Positions 16,602-25,744 of a stretch of 64,000 nucleotides of DNA are shown here, one piece after another (the stretch's first letter is position 1; each line of letters starts with the position of its first letter). The translations under genes were made by a program, and so were the position numbers. Origin of the DNA: Paenibacillus pinihumi DSM 23905 = JCM 16419. Lineage in GTDB: Bacteria > Bacillota > Bacilli > Paenibacillales > Paenibacillaceae. The stretch lies in NCBI RefSeq assembly GCF_000422505.1, contig NZ_AULX01000026.1, forward strand, positions 1-64,000, written 5' to 3'. Under the pieces are notes generated by a model. That model made no database searches. It worked only from the letters and a program-made list of their open reading frames with translations, and was not told where the DNA came from.

Positions 16602-17816
16602 TTAACATGCCTCCTGTATGATTGATTGTTTCTCCGATTGCTGCTGTTTATCCAGCGCCCGGCTCCAGCCCGTCAGTAGCACAGCTCCGAGCACCATGAC
16701 CGCTCCTACCCAAGGGGTATGAATGAGTCCGAATTGATCTGCAATTATACCGCCTATATAGGCACCCAAGGCAATGCCTGCATTGAAAGCAGAAATGTTC
16801 ATTGCAGAGGCAAAGTCCACAGATTTGGGCGTGAACCGTTCTGCCAGCATGACCACATAAACCTGAAGGCCGGGCACGTTCATAAAAGCAAACAGTCCCA
16901 TCAGCAATATGGTTATGAGTCCTGCAGCTTTAAAAGGGGCTGTAAAGGCTAAAATCAGCAGTACAACGGCCTGAACACTAAACATATAGAATAACGCGGT
17001 TATCGGCTTGCGGTTAGCCGCTTTGCCGCCGATAACGTTGCCGATTGCAATGGCAATGCCGTAAACGAGCAGGATCAGCGCCGTTGTCTGCTCGGGGAAA
17101 CCGGTAACTTCATGCAATAGCGGGGATAAATAAGTGAAGACAACAAAGGTGCCCCCATAACCGAGTGCCGTTATCGCAAATGCGAGCAGCAGCCGGCTGT
17201 TCGTTACCACTTGAAGCTGGTTGCGCAAAGTTGTCGTTGACGCCTGATGCATCCCTGACGGTACGAGAATCGCATTGGCGACCAAGGCTATGAAACCAAC
17301 AACTACGATAACCATGAATGCGGCACGCCAGCCCAGTTGTTGGCCAATGAACGTACCAAGCGGCACACCGGTAACCGTAGCAATGGTAAGCCCCGAGAAC
17401 ATAATGGAAATCGCACTGGCACGGCGGTCCTCCGGAACAAGACTCGCAGCGATTGTGGAGCCGATTGACATAAAAATACCATGCGCAAATGCGGAAACAA
17501 CACGTGCTGCCAGCAGCAGCCCTACGCCAGTCGCAGCAGCAGCCAGCCCGTTGCCTATAATGAACACAACCATAATGCCAATCAGCAGTGTTTTACGCGG
17601 CATTCGGGAAGTGAGCGAAGTCAGAACAGGAGCGCCGATTGTCACGCCCAGTGCATATAAGGTGACCGTCAGACCGGCTATTGGCAGTGAAATGTCCAGG
17701 TCGCCGGCTATGAGCGGTAGCAGTCCCACGCTGATGAACTCTGTCGTCCCGATTGCAAAGGCGCTTATCGCCAAAGCAAGCAACGCCAGAATGCTTCGTT
17801 TGTGATTGGTTGCCAT
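16602..17816 (-). CDS. ytbD: MFS efflux transporter, YtbD/AraJ-like
   Basis: The 404-residue protein has about 12 membrane segments and the DHA1-type landmarks FAIGTTEFISVGLLPLIA near the N terminus and TGLTIATVTGVPLGTFIGQ-like motif C in segment five. These belong to drug or sugar efflux pumps such as YtbD, AraJ and YdhP. It is the first gene of the leftward operon with the aldo/keto reductase. The operator-like repeats and an HxlR regulator lie on the other side of its start. Exported compound unknown. Confidence 0.88.
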   Translation of the reverse strand: MATNHKRSILALLALAISAFAIGTTEFISVGLLPLIAGDLDISLPIAGLTVTLYALGVTIGAPVLTSLTSRMPRKTLLIGIMVVFIIGNGLAAAATGVGLLLAARVVSAFAHGIFMSIGSTIAASLVPEDRRASAISIMFSGLTIATVTGVPLGTFIGQQLGWRAAFMVIVVVGFIALVANAILVPSGMHQASTTTLRNQLQVVTNSRLLLAFAITALGYGGTFVVFTYLSPLLHEVTGFPEQTTALILLVYGIAIAIGNVIGGKAANRKPITALFYMFSVQAVVLLILAFTAPFKAAGLITILLMGLFAFMNVPGLQVYVVMLAERFTPKSVDFASAMNISAFNAGIALGAYIGGIIADQFGLIHTPWVGAVMVLGAVLLTGWSRALDKQQQSEKQSIIQEAC

Positions 17817-17891
17817 CTCTAGCCCTCCTCTTTATAGAATGTGCAGCTGACAAATGCTATTATAGGGAGGATTAGATGAAACGAACAGTAC

Positions 17892-17924
17892 GCACTTTCA
17901 AGTAACGTAGGTACTAAAAAGTGC
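17892..17924. promoter_or_regulatory. Nested palindrome, probable HxlR operator
   Basis: GCACTTT (17892-17898) and AAAGTGC (17918-17924) form an outer inverted repeat. Inside it AGTA and TACT frame an inner one (17901-17915). It lies between the divergent ytbD and HxlR genes, 46 bases before the HxlR start, as expected for an autoregulated operator. Confidence 0.55.
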
Positions 17925-17969
17925 CTGCCAGGTAACAATACAACCAGGACGGGAAGGAGAGGAGACAGC

Positions 17970-18347
17970 ATGAAGAAATATAATATTTCTGTGGAAGCGA
18001 CGCTCGAAGTCATTGGAGGCAAGTGGAAATGCGTCATTCTGTGCCACTTGAAGCACGGCGTCAAGCGGACGAGTGATCTGCGGCGGCTGATGCCGGCCAT
18101 TACCCAGAAGATGCTGACCCAGCAGCTTCGTGAGCTGGAGAAGGACGGGGTTGTGAACCGGATCGTCCATAACCAGGTCCCGCCCAAAGTGGAATACGAG
18201 CTGAGTGAATACGGAGACAGCCTGCGTCCCATTCTGGAAGCTCTCTGCTTGTGGGGCGATACCCATATTGTCAAGGAGTACGGCTCCAAGCGTGCCGTGT
18301 TGGAGGATAACATTCTTAATGAATTGGAACCACAGCCAGTGGAATAA
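17970..18347 (+). CDS. ytcD: HxlR-family regulator, YtcD-like
   Basis: The 125-residue winged-helix protein has the HxlR signature ATLEVIGGKWKCVILCHL, the recognition region RLMPAITQKMLTQQLRELE, and the wing segment PPKVEYELSEYG. HxlR proteins sense aldehydes, oxidants or redox cysteines; Cys residues occur at about positions 21, 25 and 93. It diverges from the ytbD-ytbE-type operon, the same arrangement as in B. subtilis, and probably represses it. AAGGAGAGGAG precedes the ATG. Confidence 0.88.
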   Translation: MKKYNISVEATLEVIGGKWKCVILCHLKHGVKRTSDLRRLMPAITQKMLTQQLRELEKDGVVNRIVHNQVPPKVEYELSEYGDSLRPILEALCLWGDTHIVKEYGSKRAVLEDNILNELEPQPVE

Positions 18348-18369
18348 CAAGCTGGCTTTTAATCATATG

Positions 18370-19824
18370 TCATGCAGACAGGTGCTGCCGGATCAGCCCT
18401 GCCAGCCTGACAAGCCCTTGTTCCAGCTGAACAAGCGGGGCATAGGCGTAAGACAAGCGCAGATGCTGCTGGTCATTGCGGTCATAAATTGCGCCAGGGT
18501 TCAGGAGAATGCCTTCTTTGAGCGCCTGGTCGAACAGCTGGCGCATCGGAACGGGCTCACGAAGCCTCAGCCAAATATAGAAGCCGCCCTGAGGGATATG
18601 CCATGAGGCCAACTCCCCAAAATAATGCTCCAAAATGCCAAGCATGCAATCCCTGCGGGCTTTCAGCTCTGTCCGGATTCGGACGAGATGCTGCTCATAC
18701 AAGCCGCTCGACAGCCAGTGAGCCACCGCATATTGAGATAGGGAACTGGAGCCGTAATCCGTTTGCATCTTGATATCGGCGAGCCGGTCAATGACAGGCT
18801 GGGGACCAACTATCCAGCCGATACGCAAGCCAGGTCCGAGTGTCTTGGACATACTGCCCATATACAGGACGAGCCCCTGCTGGTCGAGAGCCTTAAGAGG
18901 ACGGGGAGGCGGTGAGTCGAACCACAAATCTCCGTACACATCATCCTCAATGACAGGAAGCCGCTCCTGATTACAGATCCGTATCAGCTCCGTCCGACGT
19001 TCGGCTGAGAGCAGATAGCCGGTCGGATTATGAAACGTAGGAATCGTATACAGCAGAGCGGCGTCATGCTGGCGTTTCATTCTCCCGATTGCCCCGGTCT
19101 GAAGCCCGCTAGGATCCATGGGAATGCCAAGCAGTTGCATTCCTGCGGATTGAAATACCTGAATGGAGTTCAGATATGTAGGACTCTCCACGAATATAGC
19201 GGAGCCCGAATGCAGCAGTCCGAGCGAGATAAGCTGCAGTCCTTGAAGACCGCCGGAGACAATCATAATGGAAGCGGGGGAGGCTGAAATTCCTTTGGCC
19301 AGCAAATAATTACTAATAATTTCGCGCAGATAGGGACTGCCCTTGGGCTCCGAGTAGCCTAAGGAAAAGCGTCCGGCGATCGGGCTGCTGCTGAACTGCT
19401 CCCTCATAAGGTCAACCGGCAGCAAATCAGGTGACAACTCTCCTGTGCCAAGCCGAATCGTTGTTGATTCGGCTTCTGCTTTATTAATGAGCTGGATCAT
19501 CTGTATATTCGGCTGATGGGCGCCGGACTGGACATAGGAATTCCAGTCTTGGGGCGGAGCAGCAGCCAGCAGGCTCCATGTATTGTTAATGACGGCTGTT
19601 CCTTGTCCGACTCTGGATTCAATCAGTCCGTCAGCAGCCAGTTCGTCCAGTGCATAGATTACCGTGCTGCGGTTGACCCCGAACCTCGACGCAAGCTCCC
19701 GCTGCGGCAGAAGTTTTGTCCCGACGCTCCATTCCCCGTTCATGATCCGGCCTTTGATATAATCGTAAATTTGCCGGTGAAGCGGTACAGATGAAGACTT
19801 GTCCAATTTCCATTGTTCTGGCAT
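18370..19824 (-). CDS. MocR-type GntR/aminotransferase regulator
   Basis: The 484-residue protein joins an N-terminal GntR winged helix (about residues 14-82; QRELASRFGVNRSTVIYALDEL) to a full class-I aminotransferase domain. The PLP lysine is Lys327 in GSMSKTLGPGLRIG, and the upstream DDVYGDLWF is also conserved. Such proteins use PLP or an amino acid as signal and control nearby genes. The divergent neighbour is a LysE-type exporter, a common pairing that suggests control of amino-acid export. It converges on the HxlR gene with 22 bases between stops. Confidence 0.9.
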   Translation of the reverse strand: MPEQWKLDKSSSVPLHRQIYDYIKGRIMNGEWSVGTKLLPQRELASRFGVNRSTVIYALDELAADGLIESRVGQGTAVINNTWSLLAAAPPQDWNSYVQSGAHQPNIQMIQLINKAEAESTTIRLGTGELSPDLLPVDLMREQFSSSPIAGRFSLGYSEPKGSPYLREIISNYLLAKGISASPASIMIVSGGLQGLQLISLGLLHSGSAIFVESPTYLNSIQVFQSAGMQLLGIPMDPSGLQTGAIGRMKRQHDAALLYTIPTFHNPTGYLLSAERRTELIRICNQERLPVIEDDVYGDLWFDSPPPRPLKALDQQGLVLYMGSMSKTLGPGLRIGWIVGPQPVIDRLADIKMQTDYGSSSLSQYAVAHWLSSGLYEQHLVRIRTELKARRDCMLGILEHYFGELASWHIPQGGFYIWLRLREPVPMRQLFDQALKEGILLNPGAIYDRNDQQHLRLSYAYAPLVQLEQGLVRLAGLIRQHLSA

Positions 19825-19956
19825 GCCAGCACCGGACCTTTCCGTAAGTTGATGCCCTTATTGTAGCAGATTGGTATGGTCGGATTCCAACCAATTGGTT
19901 GAAGACGAAGAGAAGGCTTCTGTGTAGAATGGGGAAAATGACGCAGGAGGCATCTT

Positions 19957-20580
19957 ATGTTTGGAGCAATTTTTCACGGTTTTATTCTGGCGCTGGGACT
20001 GATCCTGCCGCTGGGTGTGCAAAATGTATTCGTATTTAACCAGGGCGCGCTGCAGCCGCGATTTATAAAAGCAATGCCGGCCATAATTACCGCGGCTTTG
20101 TGTGATACACTGCTTGTTTCGCTGGCGATACTCGGTGTATCCGTTGTCGTGCTTCAATATGAATGGATCAGCATTTTGTTGTACTCGGTTGGTATTTGTT
20201 TTTTGATCTATATGGGCTTCATCACCTGGAAGAGCAAGCCGGCAGAGAAGAAACAGTCTGCGGCAGAGTCGATCACAACGAGAAAGCAGATTATTTTTGC
20301 CTTGACTGTATCCTTATTGAACCCGCATGCGGTACTGGATACGGTGGGGGTCATCGGCACAAGCTCAATCAAGTATATCGGTGCAGATAAAATTGCTTTT
20401 GCAGCTTCATGCATTATCGTCTCCTGGCTGTGGTTCGCGGGACTGGGCATTGCCGGGCGTGCTGCCGGAAGGCGGGACCAGTCGGGCCGTTTACTTGCCG
20501 TCGTCAATACGATTTCTGCCCTGATCATGTGGGGAACCGCGTTGTTCCTCGGCTATAGCCTGTTTCAGCTCCTGATTTAA
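19957..20580 (+). CDS. LysE/ArgO-family amino acid exporter
   Basis: The 207-residue membrane protein begins with the LysE pattern FILALGLILPLGVQNVFVFNQGA and contains SLLNPHAVLDTVGVIGT, the conserved NP segment of the family. About six membrane segments are expected. LysE/ArgO proteins export basic amino acids. It diverges from the MocR regulator with 132 bases between the starts. AGGAGG lies just ahead of the ATG. Confidence 0.9.
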   Translation: MFGAIFHGFILALGLILPLGVQNVFVFNQGALQPRFIKAMPAIITAALCDTLLVSLAILGVSVVVLQYEWISILLYSVGICFLIYMGFITWKSKPAEKKQSAAESITTRKQIIFALTVSLLNPHAVLDTVGVIGTSSIKYIGADKIAFAASCIIVSWLWFAGLGIAGRAAGRRDQSGRLLAVVNTISALIMWGTALFLGYSLFQLLI

Positions 20581-20599
20581 TACGCTCCTTAAAAGATCC

Positions 20600-20640
20600 G
20601 ACAGGCCGATGAAGCTGCCCGGCAGCAGTATCGGCCTGTC
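20600..20640 (+). terminator. Terminator after the LysE gene
   Basis: GACAGGCCGAT at 20600-20610 pairs with ATCGGCCTGTC at 20630-20640, with an inner GCTGC/GCAGC pairing. It is followed by TCTTTG. Confidence 0.75.
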
Positions 20641-20744
20641 TCTTTGCTTGCATGACCAGCTTTGCTGCCGGAGGGAAAAGCAGAGGAGCCCAGAGCATCC
20701 TTTGCTTCTTCACATCGCAGCATCCCCTGGACAAAAGCAGCGGT

Positions 20745-21350
20745 TCAAGCTTGGACGCCAGAGTCGAACAGGCTGTCCAAATGACGGGTGACGATACTCA
20801 TCAACAATTCCTCCCTGCCGGATTTCCCCGGGACCGTGACACAGTGAACAACAAGACCATCCACCAGGGCATGCAGTCTCCGTGCTTCATATTCGACATC
20901 AATTGACGACCTTGTTTGGCGATTCTTGAGCCTCTCCATCATCCCTTTAAATGCGGCATACAATTCCTCATGCACAGCGATGCTTATAGCACGAATTGAG
21001 GCGTCCGAAGCAGCCCGTCCGGCAAAAGCCAACCAGATTTCGGATTCTCCCAGCCGCTCCTCATCAAGAGGCATCAGCTCCCAGATTACCAGCTCCATAT
21101 CCGCACGCAGCTCCCCTGTAAAGGGCAGGTTTTGAATACGCTGATTCACTCTCAGGGAGAGCAGCTCTATGCAGAAGGCGAGCAATTCATTATGCGTATT
21201 AAAATAATGTCTTACAGAACCAAGCGACATTCCCATCTCATCTGCAACACGGCGGACCGTAACGCTATCCAGTCCTTCCCGGCGGACAATCCGCCAGGCG
21301 GCTTCGGCGATCCGTTCCTTGCGTTCATTATGATCTACGATTTTTGGCAT
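20745..21350 (-). CDS. TetR-family repressor, PksA/BetI-like
   Basis: The 201-residue protein has the TetR helix-turn-helix at about residues 10-56 (ERIAEAAWRIVRREGLDSVT, MGMSLGSVRHYFNTHNELL) and a C-terminal domain of the BetI/PksA type. It diverges from a small membrane protein gene, with a large inverted repeat between them. In B. subtilis pksA sits beside ymcC, a similar membrane gene, which supports the pairing. It probably represses both genes. Confidence 0.85.
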   Translation of the reverse strand: MPKIVDHNERKERIAEAAWRIVRREGLDSVTVRRVADEMGMSLGSVRHYFNTHNELLAFCIELLSLRVNQRIQNLPFTGELRADMELVIWELMPLDEERLGESEIWLAFAGRAASDASIRAISIAVHEELYAAFKGMMERLKNRQTRSSIDVEYEARRLHALVDGLVVHCVTVPGKSGREELLMSIVTRHLDSLFDSGVQA

Positions 21351-21372
21351 AGTTTTATTATATCGCAGTTGT

Positions 21373-21432
21373 TTTTTAATACAAATGAGCTATAATAAAT
21401 AATATCTTTAAATAATACACTTGTATTAAAAA
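21373..21432. promoter_or_regulatory. Divergent TetR operator arms
   Basis: TTTTTAATACAAATG at 21373-21387 and CACTTGTATTAAAAA at 21418-21432 are inverted copies with one mismatch, 30 bases apart. They bracket the space between the TetR and membrane-protein starts, which suggests two cooperative operators. Confidence 0.6.
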
Positions 21433-21443
21433 GGGATGATGAC

Positions 21444-21983
21444 ATGATTGTATTCATAATTGCCTGTGAGATCTTGTTTTGGTTGTTTGTCGTGGCAGGT
21501 CTGGCTTGCCGTTATCTGCTCCGCTCCCCCAAAATTGGTGCGGCCTTGCTGCTTTGTACACCGCTGGTCGATGTTGTGCTGCTCGTTGCGACAGCAATTC
21601 ACCTGCGCAGCGGAGCAGAGGCGAATTTTGCCCATGGTCTTGCTGCCATCTATATCGGGGTTTCTCTCGTTTATGGACATTCCATGATCCGCTGGGCAGA
21701 TGTCCAGTTCGCGCACCGGTTTGCTGGCGGTCCGGCACCTGTAAAGCAGAGGCTGACAGGGGCACCGCATGCCCGTCAGGAGCGTGCCGGCTGGTATCGC
21801 CATCTTGCTGCTTGGGCCATCGGGTGCGGTATACTGTACGGTATCATTCTTATGGTCAACAATCCGGAGCAGACAGACAGTCTCGGAAGGATTATTCAGG
21901 GGTGGATGGTGGTGCTGGGTATCGATTTTCTAATCAGTTTCAGCTATACATTATGGCCCAGAGAATCCAAAAGCACAGGATAG
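21444..21983 (+). CDS. Small integral membrane protein, YmcC-like
   Basis: The 179-residue protein has about five hydrophobic segments, starting MIVFIIACEILFWLFVVAGL and ending in a polar SYTLWPRESKSTG tail. It has no known catalytic motif. Its partner is the divergent PksA-like TetR repressor, as ymcC and pksA are neighbours in B. subtilis. Function unknown. AAAGGGATGATGAC precedes the ATG. Confidence 0.7.
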   Translation: MIVFIIACEILFWLFVVAGLACRYLLRSPKIGAALLLCTPLVDVVLLVATAIHLRSGAEANFAHGLAAIYIGVSLVYGHSMIRWADVQFAHRFAGGPAPVKQRLTGAPHARQERAGWYRHLAAWAIGCGILYGIILMVNNPEQTDSLGRIIQGWMVVLGIDFLISFSYTLWPRESKSTG

Positions 21984-22105
21984 AGCTTTCCTGCAAAGGG
22001 GTTTTCTTCATGACCGGGAAAATTGAATTTGGCAGCTGATGCAGCTATAATGAACAATAAATATCATGTGCTATCTATTGTCAGATCTCATAAGGAGACA
22101 CGGTC

Positions 22106-22714
22106 ATGGCCCCAAAACCCAAATTTACGAAGCAGCAGATTATCGATGCTGCCTTCGATATTGCAGTCGAGACAGGCATCGGCAGCATTACGATCCGCAA
22201 GGTTGCAGAACGGCTTGGCAGCTCGATTGCGCCCATATATGTCAATTTCAATGAGGTTGAGGAATTGATCTCGGAGGTCATCCGGCGGATTGCCGACCTG
22301 AGCCGGGAGATGCTGGATCAACAGCAGAGCGGTGAGCCGTTCCGTGACATTGGACTTGCCAGTCTGCGCTTTGCCAGAGCGTACAGCACAATCTTCAAGG
22401 AGATGCTTCTTGGCGGCAATCAATATATGGAGAGCTATAATCAGGAGATGGGCAGCATGCTGATCACGCAGATGAGAGAGGACCAGGCGCTTGCCGGTTT
22501 TTCTGACGATGAGCTGGGACAAATTTTGCTGAAGATGCGAATTTTTCAGACCGGATTGTCCGTTATGCTTTCCAGTGATCTGCTGCCTCCCTCGATTCAG
22601 GAGGAGCAGGCGATTGCCTTGCTCGACAGCGTGGCAGAGGATGTTATCCGATCTGCACGAATACGGCAGCAAGAAACATCCGTATCCTCGCATGATTCCC
22701 CAGGCTCCACATAA
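22106..22714 (+). CDS. TetR-family regulator
   Basis: The 202-residue product has an N-terminal helix-turn-helix (FTKQQIIDAAFDIAVETGIG, KVAERLGSSIAPIYVNFNEVEEL), the variant where Ile-Tyr-Val-Asn-Phe replaces the usual Tyr-Tyr-His-Phe. The ligand domain is unassigned. It starts 123 bases behind the membrane-protein gene with AAGGAGA upstream. Its targets cannot be told; no divergent gene is present. Confidence 0.82.
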   Translation: MAPKPKFTKQQIIDAAFDIAVETGIGSITIRKVAERLGSSIAPIYVNFNEVEELISEVIRRIADLSREMLDQQQSGEPFRDIGLASLRFARAYSTIFKEMLLGGNQYMESYNQEMGSMLITQMREDQALAGFSDDELGQILLKMRIFQTGLSVMLSSDLLPPSIQEEQAIALLDSVAEDVIRSARIRQQETSVSSHDSPGST

Positions 22715-23041
22715 TTGTTGGGCTCAACAGCATGGACATGAATAACAGCGCTTTGGCCCCCAGGCCCTTGTATACGATTTAAGAAACGTATACTGGGGCT
22801 TTTTTTCGTATGTATGCAGGTTTAACCCATTTCTGTTGTATTCAAATAAATCCCTTGCTGCACGGGCATTTGCAACGACATTTTGTATCATTTGACGATT
22901 GCATTTTAGAAATCATCAATCCTGCCGAACAATTTCGTCATCCTCTTCAATCAATTGCGCATTCCGCTTCTGCGTCCCTTCCATTAGGCTGAGATTGAGG
23001 CGAATCTCACCTATTACATTGACACGAGTGGAGGCTAACGA
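22715..23041. other. Intergenic region before the sugar importer
   Basis: It begins with the TetR terminator (22756-22807). The remaining 230 bases form the upstream region of the solute-binding gene. No convincing promoter hexamers, operator or RNA structure could be picked out by eye. GTGGAGG precedes the start at 23042. Confidence 0.4.
22756..22807 (+). terminator. Terminator after the TetR gene
   Basis: GCCCC and GTATACG on the left pair with CGTATAC and GGGGC on the right, followed by a run of seven T. Confidence 0.8.
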
Positions 23042-24694
23042 ATGAAGAAAGTTTTGCGTTCTTCCCTGATTATCGTGCTGCTCAGCACATTGTTAATCGC
23101 CTGTTCCTCTCAAGGGGGCAACAGCAATCCATCCAATAATGGCAAAAGCAATACCGGGGGCAACAACAATTCGCAAACAGAGGCGAGCGGCGAGCAAACG
23201 GGCTATCCGCTTCAGACCGACCAGAAGCTTACCTACTGGGGAGAGATTACAGGCAACCTGGTTGGCGTCAAGCCAACACACCAGGATGTTCCTTTCTTTC
23301 AGGAGTGGCAGAAGAAGACAGGTGTCCAGCTCGAATTTATAGCTCCGCCTTCGGGTCAGGGAAGAGAAGCGATGAACGTGCTTCTTGCTTCCGGGGATCT
23401 GCCGGATTTGATCGAGTACAACTTCCTGGGCGACTTCCCGGGCGGGCCGGAAAGAGCGATCAAGGAAGGCTACATCGTGCGATTGAATGATCTGATTGAC
23501 CAATACGCGCCAAACCTCAAAAAATATTTGCAGGAAAACCCGGACATCGACAAGATGGTCAAAACGGACAGCGGAAGCTACTATACTTTCCCGTTCATAC
23601 GCGGCGATGATTATTTGAAGGTGTTCCAGGGGCCAATTATCCGCAAGGACTGGCTGGATGATCTGGGGCTGCCGGTTCCGGAGACGATCGATGAATGGAC
23701 CGAGACACTTCGGGCGTTCAAGGAGAAAAAGGGCGCAGCCGCTCCATTCTCCGTTGTCAGCAAGCCAAGGTTCTTCAATGATTCGGGCAACGGTGCTTTC
23801 ATTGGCGCATTCGGTGTTACCCGCGGCTTTTATCAGGAGAACGGACAGATCAAGTTCGGTCCCGCCGAGCCGGGCTTCAAGGAGTATCTGAATTTATTCC
23901 GTGAATGGTACAAGGAAGGGCTGATTGATAAAAATGTTGCTACTGCTGATATGAAGGCTGTAGACAGCAATATGGCTTCCGGAGCAACCGGGGCAACAGT
24001 CGGCAACGCAGGAGGCGGAATCGGCAAATGGCAGCCGCTGGTCGAAGGCAATGATCCGAAGGCTGTACTCGTTGGCACTCCATATCCGGTCCTGCAGAAG
24101 GGCGATACGCCTAAATTCGGACAGCGTAATCAGTCCTTTTCCTCGGAGGGCACAGTCTCGATAACGACCGCCTTGAAGAACCCTGAAATTGCGGTACGCA
24201 TGCTCGATTACGGATACAGCGAGGAAGGCCATATGTTCTTCAACTTCGGAACGGAGGGTGTCAGCTACAACATGGAGGGCGGCTATCCGAAATATACCGA
24301 TCTGCTGATGAAAAATCCGGATAAACTTGCGCCTGCCCAGGCCATCTCCATGTATGCCCGTGGCAGTTATAATGGTCCGTTCGTACAGGATAAGCGCTAT
24401 GCGGAGCAATTCTTTGCCCTGCAAACCCAGCGTGATGCCGTCTCGACCTGGCAGAAGACCGATGCGGCGAAGTACAATCTGCCGCCGCTTACGCCAACGC
24501 CGGAGGAAAGCTCCGAATATGCAACGATTATGAATGATATTAATACGCTGGTCGATGAGATGACCCTCAAAATTATTCTGGGCTCTGAGACACTTGACCA
24601 GTTCGAGAGCTATATTGCGAAGATGAAGTCGCTCAAGCTGGACCGTGCGATTGAAATTCAAAATGCGGCTCTGGAGCGCTATAACAACCGCTAG
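23042..24694 (+). CDS. Sugar/oligosaccharide ABC importer binding lipoprotein (LplA type)
   Basis: The 550-residue protein has a lipobox LLIAC (Cys21), an Asn/Gly/Ser-rich linker and a family-1 solute-binding fold, starting LTYWGEITGN and VPFFQEWQKKTGVQLEF. It belongs to the large LplA/LipO group of Paenibacillus, whose members bind oligosaccharides, often from acidic polysaccharides. Two permeases and a GH88 hydrolase follow. A close second copy lies at 36601-38262. A G+C-rich hairpin at 24755-24776 separates it from the permeases, which usually lets the binding protein be made in excess. Confidence 0.9.
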   Translation: MKKVLRSSLIIVLLSTLLIACSSQGGNSNPSNNGKSNTGGNNNSQTEASGEQTGYPLQTDQKLTYWGEITGNLVGVKPTHQDVPFFQEWQKKTGVQLEFIAPPSGQGREAMNVLLASGDLPDLIEYNFLGDFPGGPERAIKEGYIVRLNDLIDQYAPNLKKYLQENPDIDKMVKTDSGSYYTFPFIRGDDYLKVFQGPIIRKDWLDDLGLPVPETIDEWTETLRAFKEKKGAAAPFSVVSKPRFFNDSGNGAFIGAFGVTRGFYQENGQIKFGPAEPGFKEYLNLFREWYKEGLIDKNVATADMKAVDSNMASGATGATVGNAGGGIGKWQPLVEGNDPKAVLVGTPYPVLQKGDTPKFGQRNQSFSSEGTVSITTALKNPEIAVRMLDYGYSEEGHMFFNFGTEGVSYNMEGGYPKYTDLLMKNPDKLAPAQAISMYARGSYNGPFVQDKRYAEQFFALQTQRDAVSTWQKTDAAKYNLPPLTPTPEESSEYATIMNDINTLVDEMTLKIILGSETLDQFESYIAKMKSLKLDRAIEIQNAALERYNNR

Positions 24695-24754
24695 ACCTGC
24701 TGATTGGAACTGCTGATTGATGATTCAGCAGCGGCTGCAAACTGCATCCTGACG

Positions 24755-24776
24755 AGGGAGGGCATGGGCCCTCCCT
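24755..24776 (+). terminator. Intercistronic attenuating hairpin
   Basis: AGGGAGGGC pairs with GCCCTCCCT around a four-base loop, with only a short T stretch (CCTT) after it. It lies between the binding-protein and permease genes and is likely a partial terminator or mRNA-stabilising stem. Confidence 0.6.
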
Positions 24777-24809
24777 CCTTAACCCGAATCGAGGTGAACA
24801 CTTACGAGT

Positions 24810-25733
24810 ATGGCGAACCGTGAATCTTTTAAACAGCGTTTTATCCGGGATTTCGTCTTAAACAAGTATTTGTATGTGATGATGATTCCGGTCGTCGCCT
24901 ATTATGTCATCTTCCATTATGCACCCATGTACGGTGCGCTGATCGCCTTCAAGGATTTTTCTCCGATGAAGGGCATACTCGGCAGCGACTGGGCGGGACT
25001 CAAGCATTTTCAGGACTTTTTCAACAGCTATTATTTCGTACGCGTCCTGAAAAATACGCTCCTGATCAGTTTGTATTCCCTGCTCTTTGAATTCCCGATG
25101 CCGATTTTGCTGGCATTGCTCATTAACGAGGTACGCAACCGGACGTTCAAGCGCGTCGCGCAAACGATCACCTATATGCCGTATTTCATTTCAATGGTGG
25201 TCATCTGCGGAATTATAACCGATTTTACCAATGCGGACGGTCTCATTAACCGGCTGTTCATGCTGCTCGGCTATGACGGCCAGGCTATGCTTCAGAAGCC
25301 GGAACTGTTCCGTCCCATCTATATTCTGTCTGAAATTTGGCAGCGGATCGGATGGGAGTCGATTATCTATATTGCCGCACTCATGGGGATTGACCAGGAG
25401 CAGTATGAAGCCGCACGCATGGACGGCGCAAGCCGGTTTAAGCAGATGATTTACATTACGTTGCCGGGCATTGTTCCCGTCATTGCGATCATGCTGATTT
25501 TGCGGATGGGGAGTCTGCTTAATGTCGGCTTTGAGAAAATTATTCTGCTCTACAATCCGATTACGTACGAGACAGCTGATGTCATCTCATCCTTCGTGTA
25601 CCGCAAAGGACTGCTGGAATTCGGATGGAGCTACAGCTCAGCGGTAGGACTGTTCAACTCGGTCATCAATCTCATCCTGCTGATTACAGCCAATTATATC
25701 AGCCGCAAGGTGAGCAAAAGCAGCTTATGGTGA
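24810..25733 (+). CDS. ABC importer permease, LplB/YtcP type (first subunit)
   Basis: The 307-residue membrane protein has about six segments and the EAA loop ALMGIDQEQYEAARMDGASRFKQM near residue 195, where MalF-type permeases touch the ATPase. The N-terminal YVIFHYAPMYGALIAFKDFSP is typical of LplB-like proteins. The ATG at 24810 has AGGTGA somewhat far upstream. It forms a heterodimer with the next gene product. No ATPase is encoded; such importers commonly use a shared MsmX-type ATPase. Confidence 0.9.
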   Translation: MANRESFKQRFIRDFVLNKYLYVMMIPVVAYYVIFHYAPMYGALIAFKDFSPMKGILGSDWAGLKHFQDFFNSYYFVRVLKNTLLISLYSLLFEFPMPILLALLINEVRNRTFKRVAQTITYMPYFISMVVICGIITDFTNADGLINRLFMLLGYDGQAMLQKPELFRPIYILSEIWQRIGWESIIYIAALMGIDQEQYEAARMDGASRFKQMIYITLPGIVPVIAIMLILRMGSLLNVGFEKIILLYNPITYETADVISSFVYRKGLLEFGWSYSSAVGLFNSVINLILLITANYISRKVSKSSLW

Positions 25734-25744
25734 GGTGAAAAGCA

